A DNA stretch of 49,763 bases from Calditrichota bacterium (GCA_013151275.1 JAADIP010000133.1:1-49763), one strand, 5' to 3'. Numbered from the stretch's first letter, positions 17,681 through 28,391 are shown. Program-made: numbers and translations. Notes: generated by a model from the sequence alone, not told the origin.

Positions 17681-18235
17681 ATGAATCAATGGAAAAATCC
17701 GTGGAAATTTCTCGGCAGCCGTACTATCTATCGGAACGAATGGATTCGCTTAAGGGAAGATCGGGTCATTACTCCTTCGGGAAAACCGGGGATTTACGGA
17801 GTGGTTGAAGCCCATCCGGCAATCGGGGTAATCCCTTTAACAAAAGACGGTTTTACTTATCTGGTGGGGCAGTTCCGCTACACTTTGGGTGTGTATAGCT
17901 GGGAGATTCCCGAAGGCGGAGGGAATTTCGGAGAAACCACGCTCGAGGGCGCCAAACGGGAATTACGGGAAGAAACTGGTTTGCTGGCAACCCGATGGAC
18001 TTACCTGGGCACCGCTTATACCAGCAATTCGTTTACCAATGAAATCGCTTATTTTTACCTGGCGGAAAACCTGATTCCGGGTAAATCAAAGCCCGATCAC
18101 ACGGAAGAATTGGTTGTTAAAAAATTGTCCTTTGAAGAAGCCTGGCAAATGGTTGTCAACGGCGAAATAAAAGACGCCATGTCGGTAATCGGTTTATTGC
18201 GGGTAAAGCAAATTTTAGACGCAAGGAAAAAATAA
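17681..18235 (+). CDS. NUDIX hydrolase, ADP-ribose pyrophosphatase-like
   Basis: A 184-residue enzyme that hydrolyses nucleoside diphosphates linked to another group, most likely ADP-ribose to AMP and ribose-5-phosphate. The NUDIX box is complete: GGGNFGETTLEGAKRELREE followed by TGL, matching G-x5-E-x7-RE-U-xEE-x-GU. The upstream EIPEGG and downstream EEAWQMVVNGEIKDAMS segments are typical of the ADP-ribose class. ATG 17681 has an AAGGA site seven bases upstream. It stands alone on the plus strand and is probably housekeeping. Substrate is inferred. Confidence 0.93.
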   Translation: MNQWKNPWKFLGSRTIYRNEWIRLREDRVITPSGKPGIYGVVEAHPAIGVIPLTKDGFTYLVGQFRYTLGVYSWEIPEGGGNFGETTLEGAKRELREETGLLATRWTYLGTAYTSNSFTNEIAYFYLAENLIPGKSKPDHTEELVVKKLSFEEAWQMVVNGEIKDAMSVIGLLRVKQILDARKK

Positions 18236-18287
18236 TATCGTTTATTCTCCGGTTTCAAAGAAGGCTTAATAATCGGCGGAATAAATG

Positions 18288-19367
18288 TCATCCCACCTTT
18301 CCGCGGAAAAACACGCTTAAAAATCGCAGCTCGGGCACATTCTCAAACACGATGGTCAATGTGGCTAAAATGGGAACGGCTAAAATCATTCCCGCCACTC
18401 CCCATAAATATCCCCAGAAAATCAATGAAATAATCACCATCAGCGGACTTAAATTCAAAGAACGTCCCATAAGGCGGGGTTCTATCACATTGCCCATTAA
18501 AGTCTGAAGAAAAGCCAGAGCGACTAACATCCAGAACGCCTTTGAGACAGAGCCGAATTGAACAAGACTAAAAATAACCGGTAAAATCGAAGCAATGATC
18601 GAACCGATGTTCGGGATAAAATTGAAAAGAAAGATCAGAAATCCCCAGAAGATGGCAAAGTCCAGCCCGAAGATGACAAAAATCAGAATACTTATTCCGC
18701 CCGTCATAAAGCTCACGAGAGTTTTCGCGCCCAGATATTTCTGTACCTGCGTTGTAACGCTGTTCAAAATGGATAAAATACGTTCAGCCTGAGCGTGGTC
18801 AAACGCCAGACGAATTTTTTTATCGATATTGCGCTTGCCCATCAGCAGATATGCAAGGAAGATAATCACAATTATTGTTTTAAACAGAAAAGTGAGAAAA
18901 GAACCCACGCTGTTCAATAGTCCTTTGGCGATGTCAAGATTTTTAACCGCGGCTATCCAATCTATTTGCGACCAGGTTTTCCGGTCGAGATAGATCTGGT
19001 ATTTTTGCTGACTTAGAATATGATTAAAACTTTCCATGAAGTTATCGATGGATTGCAGCATTCGCTCCTGATATTTCGGGAACTGTTCCACGAACATCTG
19101 AACATTGGCGTAAACCAAAAGTCCCAAAAGATACAGGATAACAAAAGCAAGTATCAGGGTAATCAGAACAGCTAAGGGAACCGGTATTTTAAAACGGGTA
19201 AATAATCGGACAATGGGGTCTAAAATGAAAGCCAGAAATAAAGCTACCAAAAAGGGCAAAATGATTGCGCGTCCGATGTAGAGAACCCAGACTATGAGAA
19301 ACACAATAATAATGCTCAAAGCAAAATTTAAAAAACGATTCCCGGTCAGAAGCTTTCTTTCATCCAT
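18288..19367 (-). CDS. AI-2E family transporter (PF01594-type permease)
   Basis: A 359-residue inner-membrane protein with about eight hydrophobic helices and the family features: a first pair of helices (ALSIIIVFLIVWVLYIGRAIILPFLVALFLAFILDPIV), a central soluble loop (about 95-160), a YLLMGKRN segment, and FNFIPNIGSIIASILPVI plus PLMVIISLIFWGYLWGVAG near the end. Members export diverse small solutes or ions; the AI-2 name does not establish autoinducer transport. Its ATG overlaps by one base (TAATG) the in-frame stop that would end the thioredoxin-like gene if that gene's frameshift were repaired, so the two were probably translationally coupled. Confidence 0.92.
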   Translation of the reverse strand: MDERKLLTGNRFLNFALSIIIVFLIVWVLYIGRAIILPFLVALFLAFILDPIVRLFTRFKIPVPLAVLITLILAFVILYLLGLLVYANVQMFVEQFPKYQERMLQSIDNFMESFNHILSQQKYQIYLDRKTWSQIDWIAAVKNLDIAKGLLNSVGSFLTFLFKTIIVIIFLAYLLMGKRNIDKKIRLAFDHAQAERILSILNSVTTQVQKYLGAKTLVSFMTGGISILIFVIFGLDFAIFWGFLIFLFNFIPNIGSIIASILPVIFSLVQFGSVSKAFWMLVALAFLQTLMGNVIEPRLMGRSLNLSPLMVIISLIFWGYLWGVAGMILAVPILATLTIVFENVPELRFLSVFFRGKVG

Positions 19368-19489
19368 TATTGTTTTTGGAGAACAACCTCTCTTAAATTG
19401 TTTTTAAACTCTTTTAAAACCGCGTTGCCGCGACCCTTGGCATAAAATTGCCGAATTTTTTTATAAACTTCAACTCCTTCTACCGGCTT
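19367..19489 (-). pseudogene. Frameshifted 3' tail of the thioredoxin-like gene
   Basis: Downstream of the stop at 19480 the minus strand stays open in another frame for about 38 codons (GVEVYKKIRQFYAKGRGN and more), ending in TAA at 19367-19369 that overlaps the next start as TAATG. Adding one A to the four-A run at 19488-19491 joins the thioredoxin frame to this tail for about 178 residues. I infer a one-base deletion in a homopolymer: a genuine mutation or a sequencing error. Confidence 0.75.
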
Positions 19490-19902
19490 TTACTGAGCGC
19501 CTCCCGAAATGATTCAAAAATGTTCTGAAATCTCCGCGCTCCCGGTTTAAATCGCCCTAAAAAATTACCCTCATCGTCAAGAATAATAAAGATCGGAATA
19601 GCTTTTTTACCGTCGGTTAAAAATTTATTCATCAGTTCCGGATTTTGATCTCGTAATGCTATACGAAATTCCACGGAATTGTTTTCAAATAATTTGATTA
19701 AACGCGGTAAAACGGTTAATGAATCGGCGCACCACGGCTCAGTGATCACTAAAATCCGTAAGCGCGGGAGTTCAGCGCTAAAATCCGCATCGGCTGTGTC
19801 TGCGCGTTTGTAATGAAGATCGTGTAAATATTTCTGATTTCCCAATAACGGAACATATTCATCGATCGTCAGCGCGTTATTAAAATCATCCGATAAGTTC
19901 AA
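19480..19902 (-). CDS. Thioredoxin-fold protein with CxxS motif
   Basis: A 140-residue protein with a thioredoxin-like core: ITEPWCADS contains a WCxxS active site, so only the N-terminal cysteine remains, as in monothiol or bacilliredoxin-like enzymes; cis-Pro is visible in AIPIFIILD. It starts with TTG 19902, supported by an AAAGG site ten bases upstream and by the lack of an early Met. The reading frame ends early at LSKSR; a further tail lies in another frame (19367-19489). It follows the aldehyde dehydrogenase by about 20 bp and may be in one unit with it. Probably cytoplasmic redox function. Confidence 0.85.
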   Translation of the reverse strand: MNLSDDFNNALTIDEYVPLLGNQKYLHDLHYKRADTADADFSAELPRLRILVITEPWCADSLTVLPRLIKLFENNSVEFRIALRDQNPELMNKFLTDGKKAIPIFIILDDEGNFLGRFKPGARRFQNIFESFREALSKSR

Positions 19903-19923
19903 TAGTTTTTTACCTTTCTGCGA

Positions 19924-21282
19924 TCAGGCAATCCAGACCGTTTTAATATTTACGAATTCTTTAATACCGTAATGAGACAACTCCCGACCGTAACCTGATT
20001 TTTTGATTCCTCCGAACGGCAAACGCGGATCGGATTTGACCATTCCGTTGATGAATACCGAGCCCGTGTTAATTTCACGAGCCAGCGTTTTTGCTTTTTC
20101 CGTATTGCGGGACCAGATACTCGCTCCGAGTCCGAATTCCGAATCGTTGGCAACGGCAACGGCTTCATCTTCATCCTGAACCGGAATGACGGCTGCAACC
20201 GGTCCGAAAGTTTCTTCGTCGTACACGGGCATCCCCTTTTTCACATCCGAGAGCACCGTGGGAAGATAAAACGATCCTGATCCTTCCGGACGTTTTCCGC
20301 CGGTTAACAAACGCGCTCCGGCTTTTACGGAATCCCGCACCTGCCGGTCTATTTCATCGACCAGATCTTCTCTGGCTAAAGGTCCGACATCCGTGCTTTC
20401 GTCCGCCGGATTCCCGACTTTCAGGGATTTTACGCGTTCGGTCATTTGTTTTTCGAATTTTTCCAGCAACGGCTCCGCAACAATAAAACGCTTGGCTGCA
20501 ATACAACTTTGCCCGGCGTTCAGCATTCTTGCCTGAACAGCCGTTTGAACGCACTTTTCCAGATCCGCGTCTTCCAGAACAATAAAAGGGTCCGATCCGC
20601 CCAATTCCAGAACCGTCTTTTTGATTTCGCGTCCGGCGAGAGCAGCCACGGCTTTGCCAGCCGGTTCGCTGCCCGTCAGGGTGACCGCCTGAATATGACG
20701 ATCTTTTATCACTTTTTCCACTAATGGGGCTTTAATTAAAAGCGTTCTGAATAAATTGGCGGGGAATCCGGCTTCCCGAAATATCTCTTCTATCGCCAAA
20801 GCGCAGCCCGGAACATTTGATGCGTGTTTCAAAACAGCGGCGTTCCCAGCCATCAACGCCGGAGCCGCAAATCGGAAAACCTGCCAGAACGGAAAATTCC
20901 AGGGCATTACCGCCAAAATAACGCCCAGCGGTTCAAACGCAACATAGCTGCTGCTGGCGTCCGTTTTTACCTCTTCTTCTTTTAAAAATTTCTCCGCATT
21001 TTCGGCGTAATAATCACAAACCCAGGCGCATTTTTCCACCTCCGCTCTCGCTTCGCGGATTATTTTGCCCATCTCCAGCGTAATAAGCCCGGCAAACTCA
21101 TCCCTTCTCTGCCGCAGAATCTGAGCAGCCCGGCGCATCAAACCCGAGCGCTGAATCATCGAAATCTGACGCCAGAACCGAAACTCCTCCTGAACAAGAC
21201 TAATGATCTTTTTTACTTCCTGTTCGCTGTGCTCGGGATATTCCTTGATTACCCGATTGTCGGTTGGATTAATCGCTTTCAT
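19924..21282 (-). CDS. NAD(P)-dependent aldehyde dehydrogenase, succinate-semialdehyde-like
   Basis: A 452-residue soluble oxidoreductase that converts aldehydes to acids. Catalytic residues are visible: Asn129 in MPWNF, Glu226 in LELGG and Cys260 in [14 protein letters not shown] is the cofactor-loop motif. The overall pattern (short form, about 455 residues, ending [11 protein letters not shown]) resembles succinate-semialdehyde dehydrogenases of the Sad type, but substrate is inferred. ATG 21282 is chosen over the earlier Met at 21300 because a GAGGG site lies eight bases before it. It precedes the thioredoxin-like gene. Confidence 0.93.
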   Translation of the reverse strand: MKAINPTDNRVIKEYPEHSEQEVKKIISLVQEEFRFWRQISMIQRSGLMRRAAQILRQRRDEFAGLITLEMGKIIREARAEVEKCAWVCDYYAENAEKFLKEEEVKTDASSSYVAFEPLGVILAVMPWNFPFWQVFRFAAPALMAGNAAVLKHASNVPGCALAIEEIFREAGFPANLFRTLLIKAPLVEKVIKDRHIQAVTLTGSEPAGKAVAALAGREIKKTVLELGGSDPFIVLEDADLEKCVQTAVQARMLNAGQSCIAAKRFIVAEPLLEKFEKQMTERVKSLKVGNPADESTDVGPLAREDLVDEIDRQVRDSVKAGARLLTGGKRPEGSGSFYLPTVLSDVKKGMPVYDEETFGPVAAVIPVQDEDEAVAVANDSEFGLGASIWSRNTEKAKTLAREINTGSVFINGMVKSDPRLPFGGIKKSGYGRELSHYGIKEFVNIKTVWIA

Positions 21283-21356
21283 GGTTCCAACCCTCTTCAT
21301 AGTTTAATTAACGATTATCGATGAATTGCCAAAACGGCTGATCACGCTTGTTTTAT

Positions 21357-22181
21357 TCACCCGGACAACATCATTCTCACCGAATCAAACAACAAATACC
21401 CGGCTATCAAAAACATAAAAACAGCCAACGCTCTTATCAAATGGTTAAACAGTTGAATCGGTATCTTTTCTTTATGCCGATGCAAAATTCCCGTTAAAAT
21501 ATAAAACCAGATAACCGTTCCCACAGCCACCGATGCCGAATAGTCCAGGCTGTTTAATATCTGGAAAAAGAGATTGGGTTTGGAGCTGTCCTGGTCGCTT
21601 TTAAATTTATCGATTAATTGCTGCTGTTCCTGGGAATTGAAAATAGGTTGATCGGTATTTTTGATTTCTTCCACGTTTTCAAAAAACATATTCTCCATTC
21701 CGCCCACATTTATTCCGTTGGAGGCGGCAAAAGACAACACGATAAAAGACGAAACCAACCAGCCCATAAACAATGTGGGATTCAATAAATTCACGATAAA
21801 ACCCGTAAAAAATCCGTCGTGCTTTTTGACCTTACCCAACAACGGGCGTTTCATCAGACCTTTTTCGTTTTCATCGGTAAGGTGAAGGCGGGTGTTCCAG
21901 AGTTTATAGGCTAAAATGAAAATAAATATCGAGCCTAAGAGTAAAATGTAGGTTATGCTCCACTTGTATCTTATAAATAACTTTGTAAATCCGAATACGA
22001 CAATAAAAATATAAAGAAAGTCAACTGTCGCGCCGCCTATGGCTGTGAAAAGCGCTCTCTTGCGATTATCGTGTAGCGTGTAAGAAATAACAAGAATGCT
22101 GATGGGACCCGCGGTGGGCATGGAAAAAGCAAAACCAACCAAAAGACCTATTACGGTTAATGAAATTAAAGTAGTCAACAT
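21357..22181 (-). CDS. LysE-type translocator
   Basis: A 274-residue membrane protein with about six helices. The N-terminal MPTAGPISILVISYTL matches the G-PGP signature of the LysE/RhtB exporters, and FIVNLLNPTLFMGWLVSSFIVL is the matching second-repeat element. A soluble, acidic loop of about 50 residues (GGMENMFFENVEEIKN to KSDQDSSKPN) is longer than in the compact family members. Members export amino acids or related compounds; substrate unknown. ATG 22181 has a weak GGGGG site. Confidence 0.85.
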   Translation of the reverse strand: MLTTLISLTVIGLLVGFAFSMPTAGPISILVISYTLHDNRKRALFTAIGGATVDFLYIFIVVFGFTKLFIRYKWSITYILLLGSIFIFILAYKLWNTRLHLTDENEKGLMKRPLLGKVKKHDGFFTGFIVNLLNPTLFMGWLVSSFIVLSFAASNGINVGGMENMFFENVEEIKNTDQPIFNSQEQQQLIDKFKSDQDSSKPNLFFQILNSLDYSASVAVGTVIWFYILTGILHRHKEKIPIQLFNHLIRALAVFMFLIAGYLLFDSVRMMLSG

Positions 22182-22222
22182 CGATTTATTTTGCCCCCTA
22201 AAAACCTTTACCGTTCAGATTT

Positions 22223-22714
22223 TTAATCCGAAGTCTTTAGAAATTCGCTTTTTAACAAACCGAAACGGATAATATCATGGTATTTACCGTCCGTAAATTT
22301 CGCTTCTCTTAAAATGCCTTCCTCAACAAACCCTAATTTGTTGAATAAGTTCCTGGCAGGCAAATTAAAAGAATAGACCTCCGCTTCGAGTCGATGAAAA
22401 TTCAAATTCCGGAAAGCCAGATTAATCAATTCCCGAAGAGCGGTTTGCGCCAATCCTTTTCTTCTGACCTTCGGAACAAGCCAGATTCGAACTTCGGCTT
22501 TGCGGTTAAACCAGCGAATATTAATTAATTGAATCGCGCCGACTACCTGTTTTTCATATTCGATGCGAAAGATCAATTCATCCGGCATGGACTCCGGATA
22601 CCAGATTTTTTCGCTCAAATTTCGCCATTCGGGTATGCCGCTTTTCAGATTTTCCAACTGTTCGTCAAATTTGGGAATCAATTGAATTCGAACCGAATTT
22701 TGTTCTACCCACAT
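22223..22714 (-). CDS. GNAT family N-acetyltransferase (RimJ/RimL-like)
   Basis: A 163-residue acetyl-CoA-dependent transferase. The acetyl-CoA-binding loop is at VPKVRRKGLAQTAL (R-R-K-G-L-A), followed by NLNFHRLEAEVYSFNLPARNLFNKLGFVEEGILRE, typical of RimJ/RimL-type acyltransferases that acetylate proteins or small molecules. The start codon is within the last ten bases of the PAP2 gene and an AAGGAG site lies upstream, so the pair is cotranscribed. Confidence 0.9.
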   Translation of the reverse strand: MWVEQNSVRIQLIPKFDEQLENLKSGIPEWRNLSEKIWYPESMPDELIFRIEYEKQVVGAIQLINIRWFNRKAEVRIWLVPKVRRKGLAQTALRELINLAFRNLNFHRLEAEVYSFNLPARNLFNKLGFVEEGILREAKFTDGKYHDIIRFGLLKSEFLKTSD

Positions 22715-23628
22715 TCTTCCGTGCTCCTTAATGGTACTAACTGGATTGTGTTAAGCCAACGGTAAACTACCGGCGCCGTTACGATTACAAACCAGGCTAA
22801 AAACGCCCCGGCAACCACGTCAATTACATAATGGTAGCGCAGGTAAACCGTTGAAAAGATAAGGCTGCCGCCGATAACCAAAAGAATATTGAAATACTTC
22901 CGGTGATACTTAGCAGCAAAGTACATTGTTAACAAAGTGATTTCTGTATGACCGCTGGGGAACGCGTCTCTTTGAACATTCTCCAGGGTATTAAGCAATT
23001 GCTGTAAATGTTCGGTAAACCACATTCCCTGAATCGGAAAACTCTGCAAATAATCAAGGGTGAATCGCGGACCGATTGCGGGAACAAGAAAATAGCCCAA
23101 GTACGAAGTGTAAAATCCGTAAACGATAATAAAGGCGAAATAATCAAACTCTTCCATGCGCGATTGCCGATACAGCAAAATTATTAAAATAAGCGGCAAA
23201 AAATAGAAACTGGTATAGACTATCTGGAAATACTCGGCTAATAACGGGTTGTAAATTTTTTCCAGCCAAACGGTGGGATGAACGCCGAACAAAAAGTAAT
23301 CGATTTTTATTAAAATATAATCCAGATCCTTCGGGCGGACATTGTGCACCAGATAATGTAATTCGCCAAAATTAAAAAGGATTAACGGAATGGGATTCCA
23401 AAGCCGTATCCAGTTTAAAATTCGATTCGACCCCATAAAAGGCAGGGTCAATAAAAATCCGACAATAAAAAAATGAAAAATTAAAAATAAAGCTCCGTGC
23501 GGAATTTTGGAGTAATTAAAAAGAATGATCAACACGACGATAAACTGGTAAATTACGGTTACTTTATCCGCGGCGCGTAATTTGGATTCGTAGTATCTAA
23601 GTCGTTCCAATTTCTTTATGCTCTCCAA
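22705..23628 (-). CDS. PAP2 superfamily membrane phosphatase (AUR1/inositol phosphotransferase-like)
   Basis: A 307-residue protein with about six transmembrane helices and the PAP2 motifs: GPRF (KxxxxxxRP-like element), DAFPSGHTEI and YLRYHYVIDVVAG. It belongs to the PAP2_3 class with phosphatidate phosphatases and AUR1-type inositol phosphorylceramide synthases, so it probably removes or transfers phosphate on lipids in the cytoplasmic membrane. The start codon is TTG 23628; stops lie just upstream in frame. Overlaps the GNAT gene by 10 bp. Confidence 0.85.
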   Translation of the reverse strand: MESIKKLERLRYYESKLRAADKVTVIYQFIVVLIILFNYSKIPHGALFLIFHFFIVGFLLTLPFMGSNRILNWIRLWNPIPLILFNFGELHYLVHNVRPKDLDYILIKIDYFLFGVHPTVWLEKIYNPLLAEYFQIVYTSFYFLPLILIILLYRQSRMEEFDYFAFIIVYGFYTSYLGYFLVPAIGPRFTLDYLQSFPIQGMWFTEHLQQLLNTLENVQRDAFPSGHTEITLLTMYFAAKYHRKYFNILLVIGGSLIFSTVYLRYHYVIDVVAGAFLAWFVIVTAPVVYRWLNTIQLVPLRSTEECG

Positions 23629-23656
23629 TAATTATTAAACGGACTCATTATACAAA

Positions 23657-25207
23657 TTATAAGGGAATATTTCCATGTTTTTTTGCCGGATTCGAATCCA
23701 CTTTATTTTCCAACATGCGTAAAGCCTGAACAATTCTTTTGCGCGTAAAACGCGGTTCGATCACCTCGTCAATATATCCCAGTTCCGCCGCCAGAAAGGG
23801 ATTGGCGAACTTTTCGCGGTATTCTTTTTCTTTTTGAGCCAACATGGCTTCCGGGTCTTCAGCCAGCGCAATGTCCCGTTTAAAGATGATCTCCGCCGCG
23901 CCCTTGGGACCCATTACGGCTATCTCGGCGCTGGGCCAGGCAAGATTTACGTCGCCGCGAATATGTTTTGAACTCATCACATCATAAGCGCCTCCGTAAG
24001 CCTTACGGACAATCACGGTAATTTTAGGCACCGTGGCTTCCGAAAAAGCAAACAATAATTTTGCGCCATGCCGAATAATACCGCCCCATTCCTGATTTGT
24101 TCCGGGCAAAAATCCTGGCACGTCTTCGAAGGTAATTATCGGGATGTTAAAGGCGTCGCAAAAACGCACAAAACGCGCTCCTTTCACCGATGCGTCGATG
24201 TCCAGCACACCGGCAAGGTACGAAGGCTGATTGGCTACAATTCCCACCGGATAGCCGTCAATGCGGGCAAAGCCGACAATCAGATTTTTGGCGTAATCGG
24301 CGTGAATCTCAAAAAAAGAATCGCGATCGATAATCGTTTGAATGATCTCATACATATCGTAAGGTTGATTGGGATTTTCGGGAATAAAATCATCCAAAAA
24401 ATCATCGACCCGATCGGGATCGTCGTCGCTTTCGATTTTAGGAGGATCTTCAAGATAATTCGACGGCAGATATGAAATGAGCTTTCGAATTTTTTGCAGA
24501 CATTCGACGTCGTTTTCGCAGCTCACATGATTAACGCCGCTCTTGGAGGCGTGTGTTTCCGCTCCTCCCAGTTCTTCGTGGGTTACCTCTTCGTGGGTGA
24601 CCGTTTTAACCACATTGGGTCCTGTAACAAACATGTAGCTGGTGTTTTTAACCATAAGCACAAAATCCGTAATCGCCGGCGAATAAACCGCGCCGCCCGC
24701 GCAGGGTCCCATCACAGCCGAAATTTGCGGAACCACGCCCGAAGCCAGGGTATTTCTTAAAAAGATTTCGGCGTATCCTCCCAAACTTCGCACGCCTTCC
24801 TGAATTCGCGCCCCGCCCGAATCGTTAATTCCGATGACCGGCGCGCCGACCTTCATCGCCTGATCCATGATTTTGGTGATTTTCAACGCGAATGTTTCTG
24901 ACAGACTCCCGCCGAACACGGTAAAATCCTGCGAAAAAACAAAAACCAGACGCCCGTCGATGTAGCCGTAACCGGTGACTACCCCGTCTCCGGGAACACG
25001 CTGTTTTTCCAGCCCGAAATCCCTTGTTCGGTGACGAACCAGCATATCCATTTCCACAAAGCTGCCCTCGTCCAAAAGGAGCCGAACCCGTTCGCGCGCG
25101 GTTAATTTTCCTTTTTCATGCTGCTTTTTAATCCGTTCTTCCCCGCCGCCTTTTAACGCCAGTTCACGCAGTTCAAACAAACGACGGAAATTTTCTTTAT
25201 ACGACAT
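23657..25207 (-). CDS. Acyl-CoA carboxylase carboxyltransferase subunit (propionyl-CoA carboxylase beta-type)
   Basis: A 516-residue carboxyltransferase that transfers CO2 from carboxybiotin to an acyl-CoA, most likely propionyl-CoA to methylmalonyl-CoA. Family features: the N-terminal [18 protein letters not shown], the CoA-site [19 protein letters not shown], the [16 protein letters not shown] loop and the C-terminal [14 protein letters not shown] and [12 protein letters not shown]. The alpha (biotin carboxylase) and biotin-carrier subunits are not in the window. ATG 25207 has an AGGGGG site. The methylmalonyl-CoA mutase genes 1 kb upstream support a propionate/methylmalonate role. Confidence 0.93.
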   Translation of the reverse strand: MSYKENFRRLFELRELALKGGGEERIKKQHEKGKLTARERVRLLLDEGSFVEMDMLVRHRTRDFGLEKQRVPGDGVVTGYGYIDGRLVFVFSQDFTVFGGSLSETFALKITKIMDQAMKVGAPVIGINDSGGARIQEGVRSLGGYAEIFLRNTLASGVVPQISAVMGPCAGGAVYSPAITDFVLMVKNTSYMFVTGPNVVKTVTHEEVTHEELGGAETHASKSGVNHVSCENDVECLQKIRKLISYLPSNYLEDPPKIESDDDPDRVDDFLDDFIPENPNQPYDMYEIIQTIIDRDSFFEIHADYAKNLIVGFARIDGYPVGIVANQPSYLAGVLDIDASVKGARFVRFCDAFNIPIITFEDVPGFLPGTNQEWGGIIRHGAKLLFAFSEATVPKITVIVRKAYGGAYDVMSSKHIRGDVNLAWPSAEIAVMGPKGAAEIIFKRDIALAEDPEAMLAQKEKEYREKFANPFLAAELGYIDEVIEPRFTRKRIVQALRMLENKVDSNPAKKHGNIPL

Positions 25208-25256
25208 GAAATTCCCCCTGTAATTTATTGTCCGATCAAAACAAGGTTTTCTTCGA

Positions 25257-25970
25257 TCAATTTATTAATCCGTTTTCTTTGAAGCTAAAATAACCATCAA
25301 ATGTTATGATAATGTGATCGTAAACGGGAATATCGAGAATTTTCCCGCTGTTGACCAAACGATTGGTCACTTCGATATCCGCCTGCGAAGGTTTGTTTTG
25401 TCCGGACGGATGATTATGCAGGACAATAACGCCCTTTGCCATATATTTTACCGCCGGACTGAAAACTTCGCGCGGATGAACAAGAGAGGCGTCCAGAGTG
25501 CCGGTGGTTATGCGAAAATCCTGAATGCGCTCCAAATTGCTGTTCAATAAAATCACATAAAACGATTCCTGCTTTAAATGTCCCAAAACGGGTTGGTAGG
25601 CTTTGGCGACCTTTTCGGGATCGCGAAAGCTGACCACCTCGCGCTCGGCTCGCTCACGTTGAAGATTGCGGTACAATTGAAATGCGGCTAACAGTGTAAC
25701 CGATTTGGCGGGACCAATACCCTTGACCTGCTGCAATTCCTTTAAAGAGGCGTTGCTCAGCGCTTCCAGAGAACCAAAGGCGCGGATCAGTTTTTTTGCC
25801 AGCTCCACGGCGTTCAACTGCGGCGTACCCTGCCCCAGAAGTATGGCGATTAACTCTGCGTTGGAAACGGAATCCGGACCCAGACGCATTAACTTCTCGC
25901 GCGGACGTTCTTCGAGGGGCCAATCGGTGATGCGCGAACGAAACTGACCGGGTTCATTGATGCGATTCAT
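25257..25970 (-). CDS. radC: RadC-family JAB/MPN domain protein
   Basis: A 237-residue protein with a helix-hairpin-helix region ([19 protein letters not shown], about 80-105) and a C-terminal JAB metallo-domain with [18 protein letters not shown] (JAMM motif: two His, Ser, Asp) and an upstream Glu in [10 protein letters not shown]. RadC proteins were named for a DNA-repair phenotype but their enzymatic role remains unclear. It lies between the propionyl-CoA carboxylase and mutase genes with no obvious functional link. An AGGGA site precedes ATG 25970. Confidence 0.93.
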   Translation of the reverse strand: MNRINEPGQFRSRITDWPLEERPREKLMRLGPDSVSNAELIAILLGQGTPQLNAVELAKKLIRAFGSLEALSNASLKELQQVKGIGPAKSVTLLAAFQLYRNLQRERAEREVVSFRDPEKVAKAYQPVLGHLKQESFYVILLNSNLERIQDFRITTGTLDASLVHPREVFSPAVKYMAKGVIVLHNHPSGQNKPSQADIEVTNRLVNSGKILDIPVYDHIIITFDGYFSFKENGLIN

Positions 25971-26149
25971 TTTAACGGAATCCCTGTAATTTTAAGAGAC
26001 TTTATTTTATGCAGGTAAAAACAGAATGTTCGTTCTTTTGATCAACTTAACACGGGACTCAGAAGGAAAACGGGTTCGGCTGCCAGACAAAACCGCTTCC
26101 GCAGGAAAATTCACAGACTCGATCAAAAGACTGCGCCATTCTTCGGCTT

Positions 26150-26569
26150 TTACTCTTCATTCGGAATTTTTTTATTTTTCCGATACCAATCGCGAATGTA
26201 CTCAACGGCTTCTTTCAGCGAACTTCCGGGTCCAAATAACCGACCGGTGCCTAATTCTTCAAGTTTTTTTATGTCATCTTCACTCATAATTCCGCCGCCG
26301 GTGAGTAAGACGTCGTTCATGTTATTCTTCTTCATTAATTCCAAGATTTTCGGAAAAACCATCATGTGAGCGCCGGAAAGAATGCTGATGGCTATTACAT
26401 CCACATCTTCCTGCAAAGCGGTGTCAACAATCATTTGCGGCGTTTGTCTTAAACCGCTGTAAATCACTTCAAATCCTGCATCGCGAAAAAACGAAGCCAC
26501 GACTTTGGCGCCGCGGTCGTGACCGTCCAAGCCGGCTTTTGCCACCAAAACACGAATCTTCTTTTCCAT
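26150..26569 (-). CDS. Methylmalonyl-CoA mutase, cobalamin-binding (C-terminal) subunit
   Basis: A 139-residue B12-binding subunit. The base-off DxHxxG motif is DGHDRG (residues 15-20), with SILSGAHM and LLTGGGIM completing the B12 pocket. With the larger catalytic subunit upstream it isomerises L-methylmalonyl-CoA to succinyl-CoA. A strong GAGGAG site lies just before ATG 26569. The two mutase genes are 178 bp apart. Confidence 0.96.
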   Translation of the reverse strand: MEKKIRVLVAKAGLDGHDRGAKVVASFFRDAGFEVIYSGLRQTPQMIVDTALQEDVDVIAISILSGAHMMVFPKILELMKKNNMNDVLLTGGGIMSEDDIKKLEELGTGRLFGPGSSLKEAVEYIRDWYRKNKKIPNEE

Positions 26570-26747
26570 ACTCTCCTCGCCAAAAAATATGATTTTTATT
26601 CATGTTATTATTCTGAATAACTAATACAATTGATCGCTTTTTTCGTTCCGGGCAAACCCTCCTCGCATCGCTAAAATAATAAAATCCGGACCCCGGTTAA
26701 ATTAAAGTTTCCGGATAATCAAACCAGCCCGAAAAACTCACGGTTCT

Positions 26748-28391
26748 TTAGAAATCCGCCGATTCCCGGTATTCCCCGAAGACTTCTTTCAGGGTATTTA
26801 CCATTTCGCCGACCGTGGCGTACGCCTTTGCGCACTCCACGATTACCGGCATTAAATTCTTGTTTTCAACGGCGGCTTGTCTGAGTTCTTTTAAAAGCGA
26901 GTTGACTTTGGTATTGTCTCTTTCCCGCTTAAGCGCTTTTAAACGTTCCACCTGCCGCTTTTCCACTTCGGGCGAAACCTGCAAAAGCGGAATTTCGATT
27001 TTTTCGTTTTTTTCTTTAAAGGCATTTACGCCCACGATGTAGCGGTCGCCGTTCTCGATTTCAACCTGATAGCGATAAGCAGCCTGTGCAATTTCCTTTT
27101 GAAAAAATCCTTTTTCAATCGCCGGGATTACGCCGCCCAGATCATCGATTTTTTGGAAATATTCTTCGGCGCCCTGTTCCATTTTATTTGTCAGGTCTTC
27201 CATAAAATAGCTGCCGCCAAAGGGATCGATGGTATGCGGCACACCCGTTTCGTAAGCCAATATTTGCTGCGTGCGCAGGGCGATTTTAACCGCTTTTTCC
27301 GAGGGCAGGGCAAGAGTTTCGTCCATGGAATTGGTGTGCAGAGACTGAGTTCCGCCGAAGACCGCCGCCAATGCCTGATAAGCCACGCGAACGATGTTGT
27401 TTTCCGGTTGTTGAGCCGTTAAGGTGCATCCCGCCGTCTGGGTATGGAAACGCAGAATCCAGGAGCGCTCCTTTTTTGCGCCGTATTTGTCGCGCATCCT
27501 TTTGGCGTAAATGCGTCGGGCGGCGCGGAATTTTGCGACTTCTTCAAAAAAATCATTGTGCGAATTAAAAAAGAACGACAACCGCGGCGCGAACTCGTCA
27601 ATATCCAGTCCCCTTTCCAGAGCGGCTTCGATGTAAGCAAAACCGTCGGCAAGAGTAAACGCCAATTCCTGCAAAGCCGTGGAGCCCGCCTCACGAATGT
27701 GGTAACCGCTGATACTGATGGTATTCCATAAGGGCATTTTTTCGGTGCAGTATTCGATCATGTCAACAATAATGCGCATGGAAGGATTGGGCGGAAAGAT
27801 GTACTCTTTTTGCGCGATGTATTCCTTTAAAATGTCGTTCTGAACTGTGCCGCGTAGTTGCTCGGGACTCACTCCCTGTTTTTCTGCCACGGCAACGTAA
27901 AAGGCTAACAGGATAATCGCCGGAGAATTAATGGTCATTGAAGTGGAAACCTTATCCAGCGGAATGCCGTCAAACAAAATTTCCATATCGCGCAGCGAAC
28001 TGACGGAAACTCCGCAAATTCCGACTTCCCCCTCGCTCCAGGGATCGTCGGAATCACGTCCCATTAACGTCGGTAAATCAAAAGCTACCGAGAGACCTGT
28101 TTGTCCGTTTTCCAGCAGATATTTAAAACGGGCGTTGGTGTCTTCCGGAGAACCGAATCCGGCGAACTGACGCATGGTCCACAATCTGCCGCGATACATG
28201 TTGGCGTGAACCCCGCGGGTAAAAGGAAACTGCCCGGGCATGCCCAGATCACGATCGTAATCAAAATCTTCAAGCATATCGGGTATTCCCATAAGCTCGA
28301 CAGGGTTCCCGGAGGCTGTAATGAATTTTGCGTCGCGCGTTTTGGCTTTTTTAACTTCTTCCTGCCAGCGTTTGTAGGCTTTTTGATCCAT
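26748..28391 (-). CDS. Methylmalonyl-CoA mutase, catalytic N-terminal subunit
   Basis: The large subunit folds as a TIM barrel and carries the substrate site; it needs the B12 subunit encoded downstream. Recognisable segments are [63 protein letters not shown] and [24 protein letters not shown]. From ATG 28391 it has 547 residues; a GGGGAG site seven bases upstream supports this start over the upstream Met at 28439. With propionyl-CoA carboxylase it forms the core of a methylmalonyl pathway. No epimerase or MeaB-like chaperone is in the window. Confidence 0.96.
   Translation of the reverse strand: MDQKAYKRWQEEVKKAKTRDAKFITASGNPVELMGIPDMLEDFDYDRDLGMPGQFPFTRGVHANMYRGRLWTMRQFAGFGSPEDTNARFKYLLENGQTGLSVAFDLPTLMGRDSDDPWSEGEVGICGVSVSSLRDMEILFDGIPLDKVSTSMTINSPAIILLAFYVAVAEKQGVSPEQLRGTVQNDILKEYIAQKEYIFPPNPSMRIIVDMIEYCTEKMPLWNTISISGYHIREAGSTALQELAFTLADGFAYIEAALERGLDIDEFAPRLSFFFNSHNDFFEEVAKFRAARRIYAKRMRDKYGAKKERSWILRFHTQTAGCTLTAQQPENNIVRVAYQALAAVFGGTQSLHTNSMDETLALPSEKAVKIALRTQQILAYETGVPHTIDPFGGSYFMEDLTNKMEQGAEEYFQKIDDLGGVIPAIEKGFFQKEIAQAAYRYQVEIENGDRYIVGVNAFKEKNEKIEIPLLQVSPEVEKRQVERLKALKRERDNTKVNSLLKELRQAAVENKNLMPVIVECAKAYATVGEMVNTLKEVFGEYRESADF

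Noticed and set aside
18288..19367. AI-2 (quorum sensing) exporter
   Set aside because: The AI-2E family name alone does not show AI-2 transport; most members move other solutes, and no luxS or lsr gene is present.
26026..26289. Plus-strand 87-codon frame across the end of the B12-subunit gene
   Set aside because: It largely overlaps the mutase subunit gene on the other strand, has no recognisable family and no good ribosome site.
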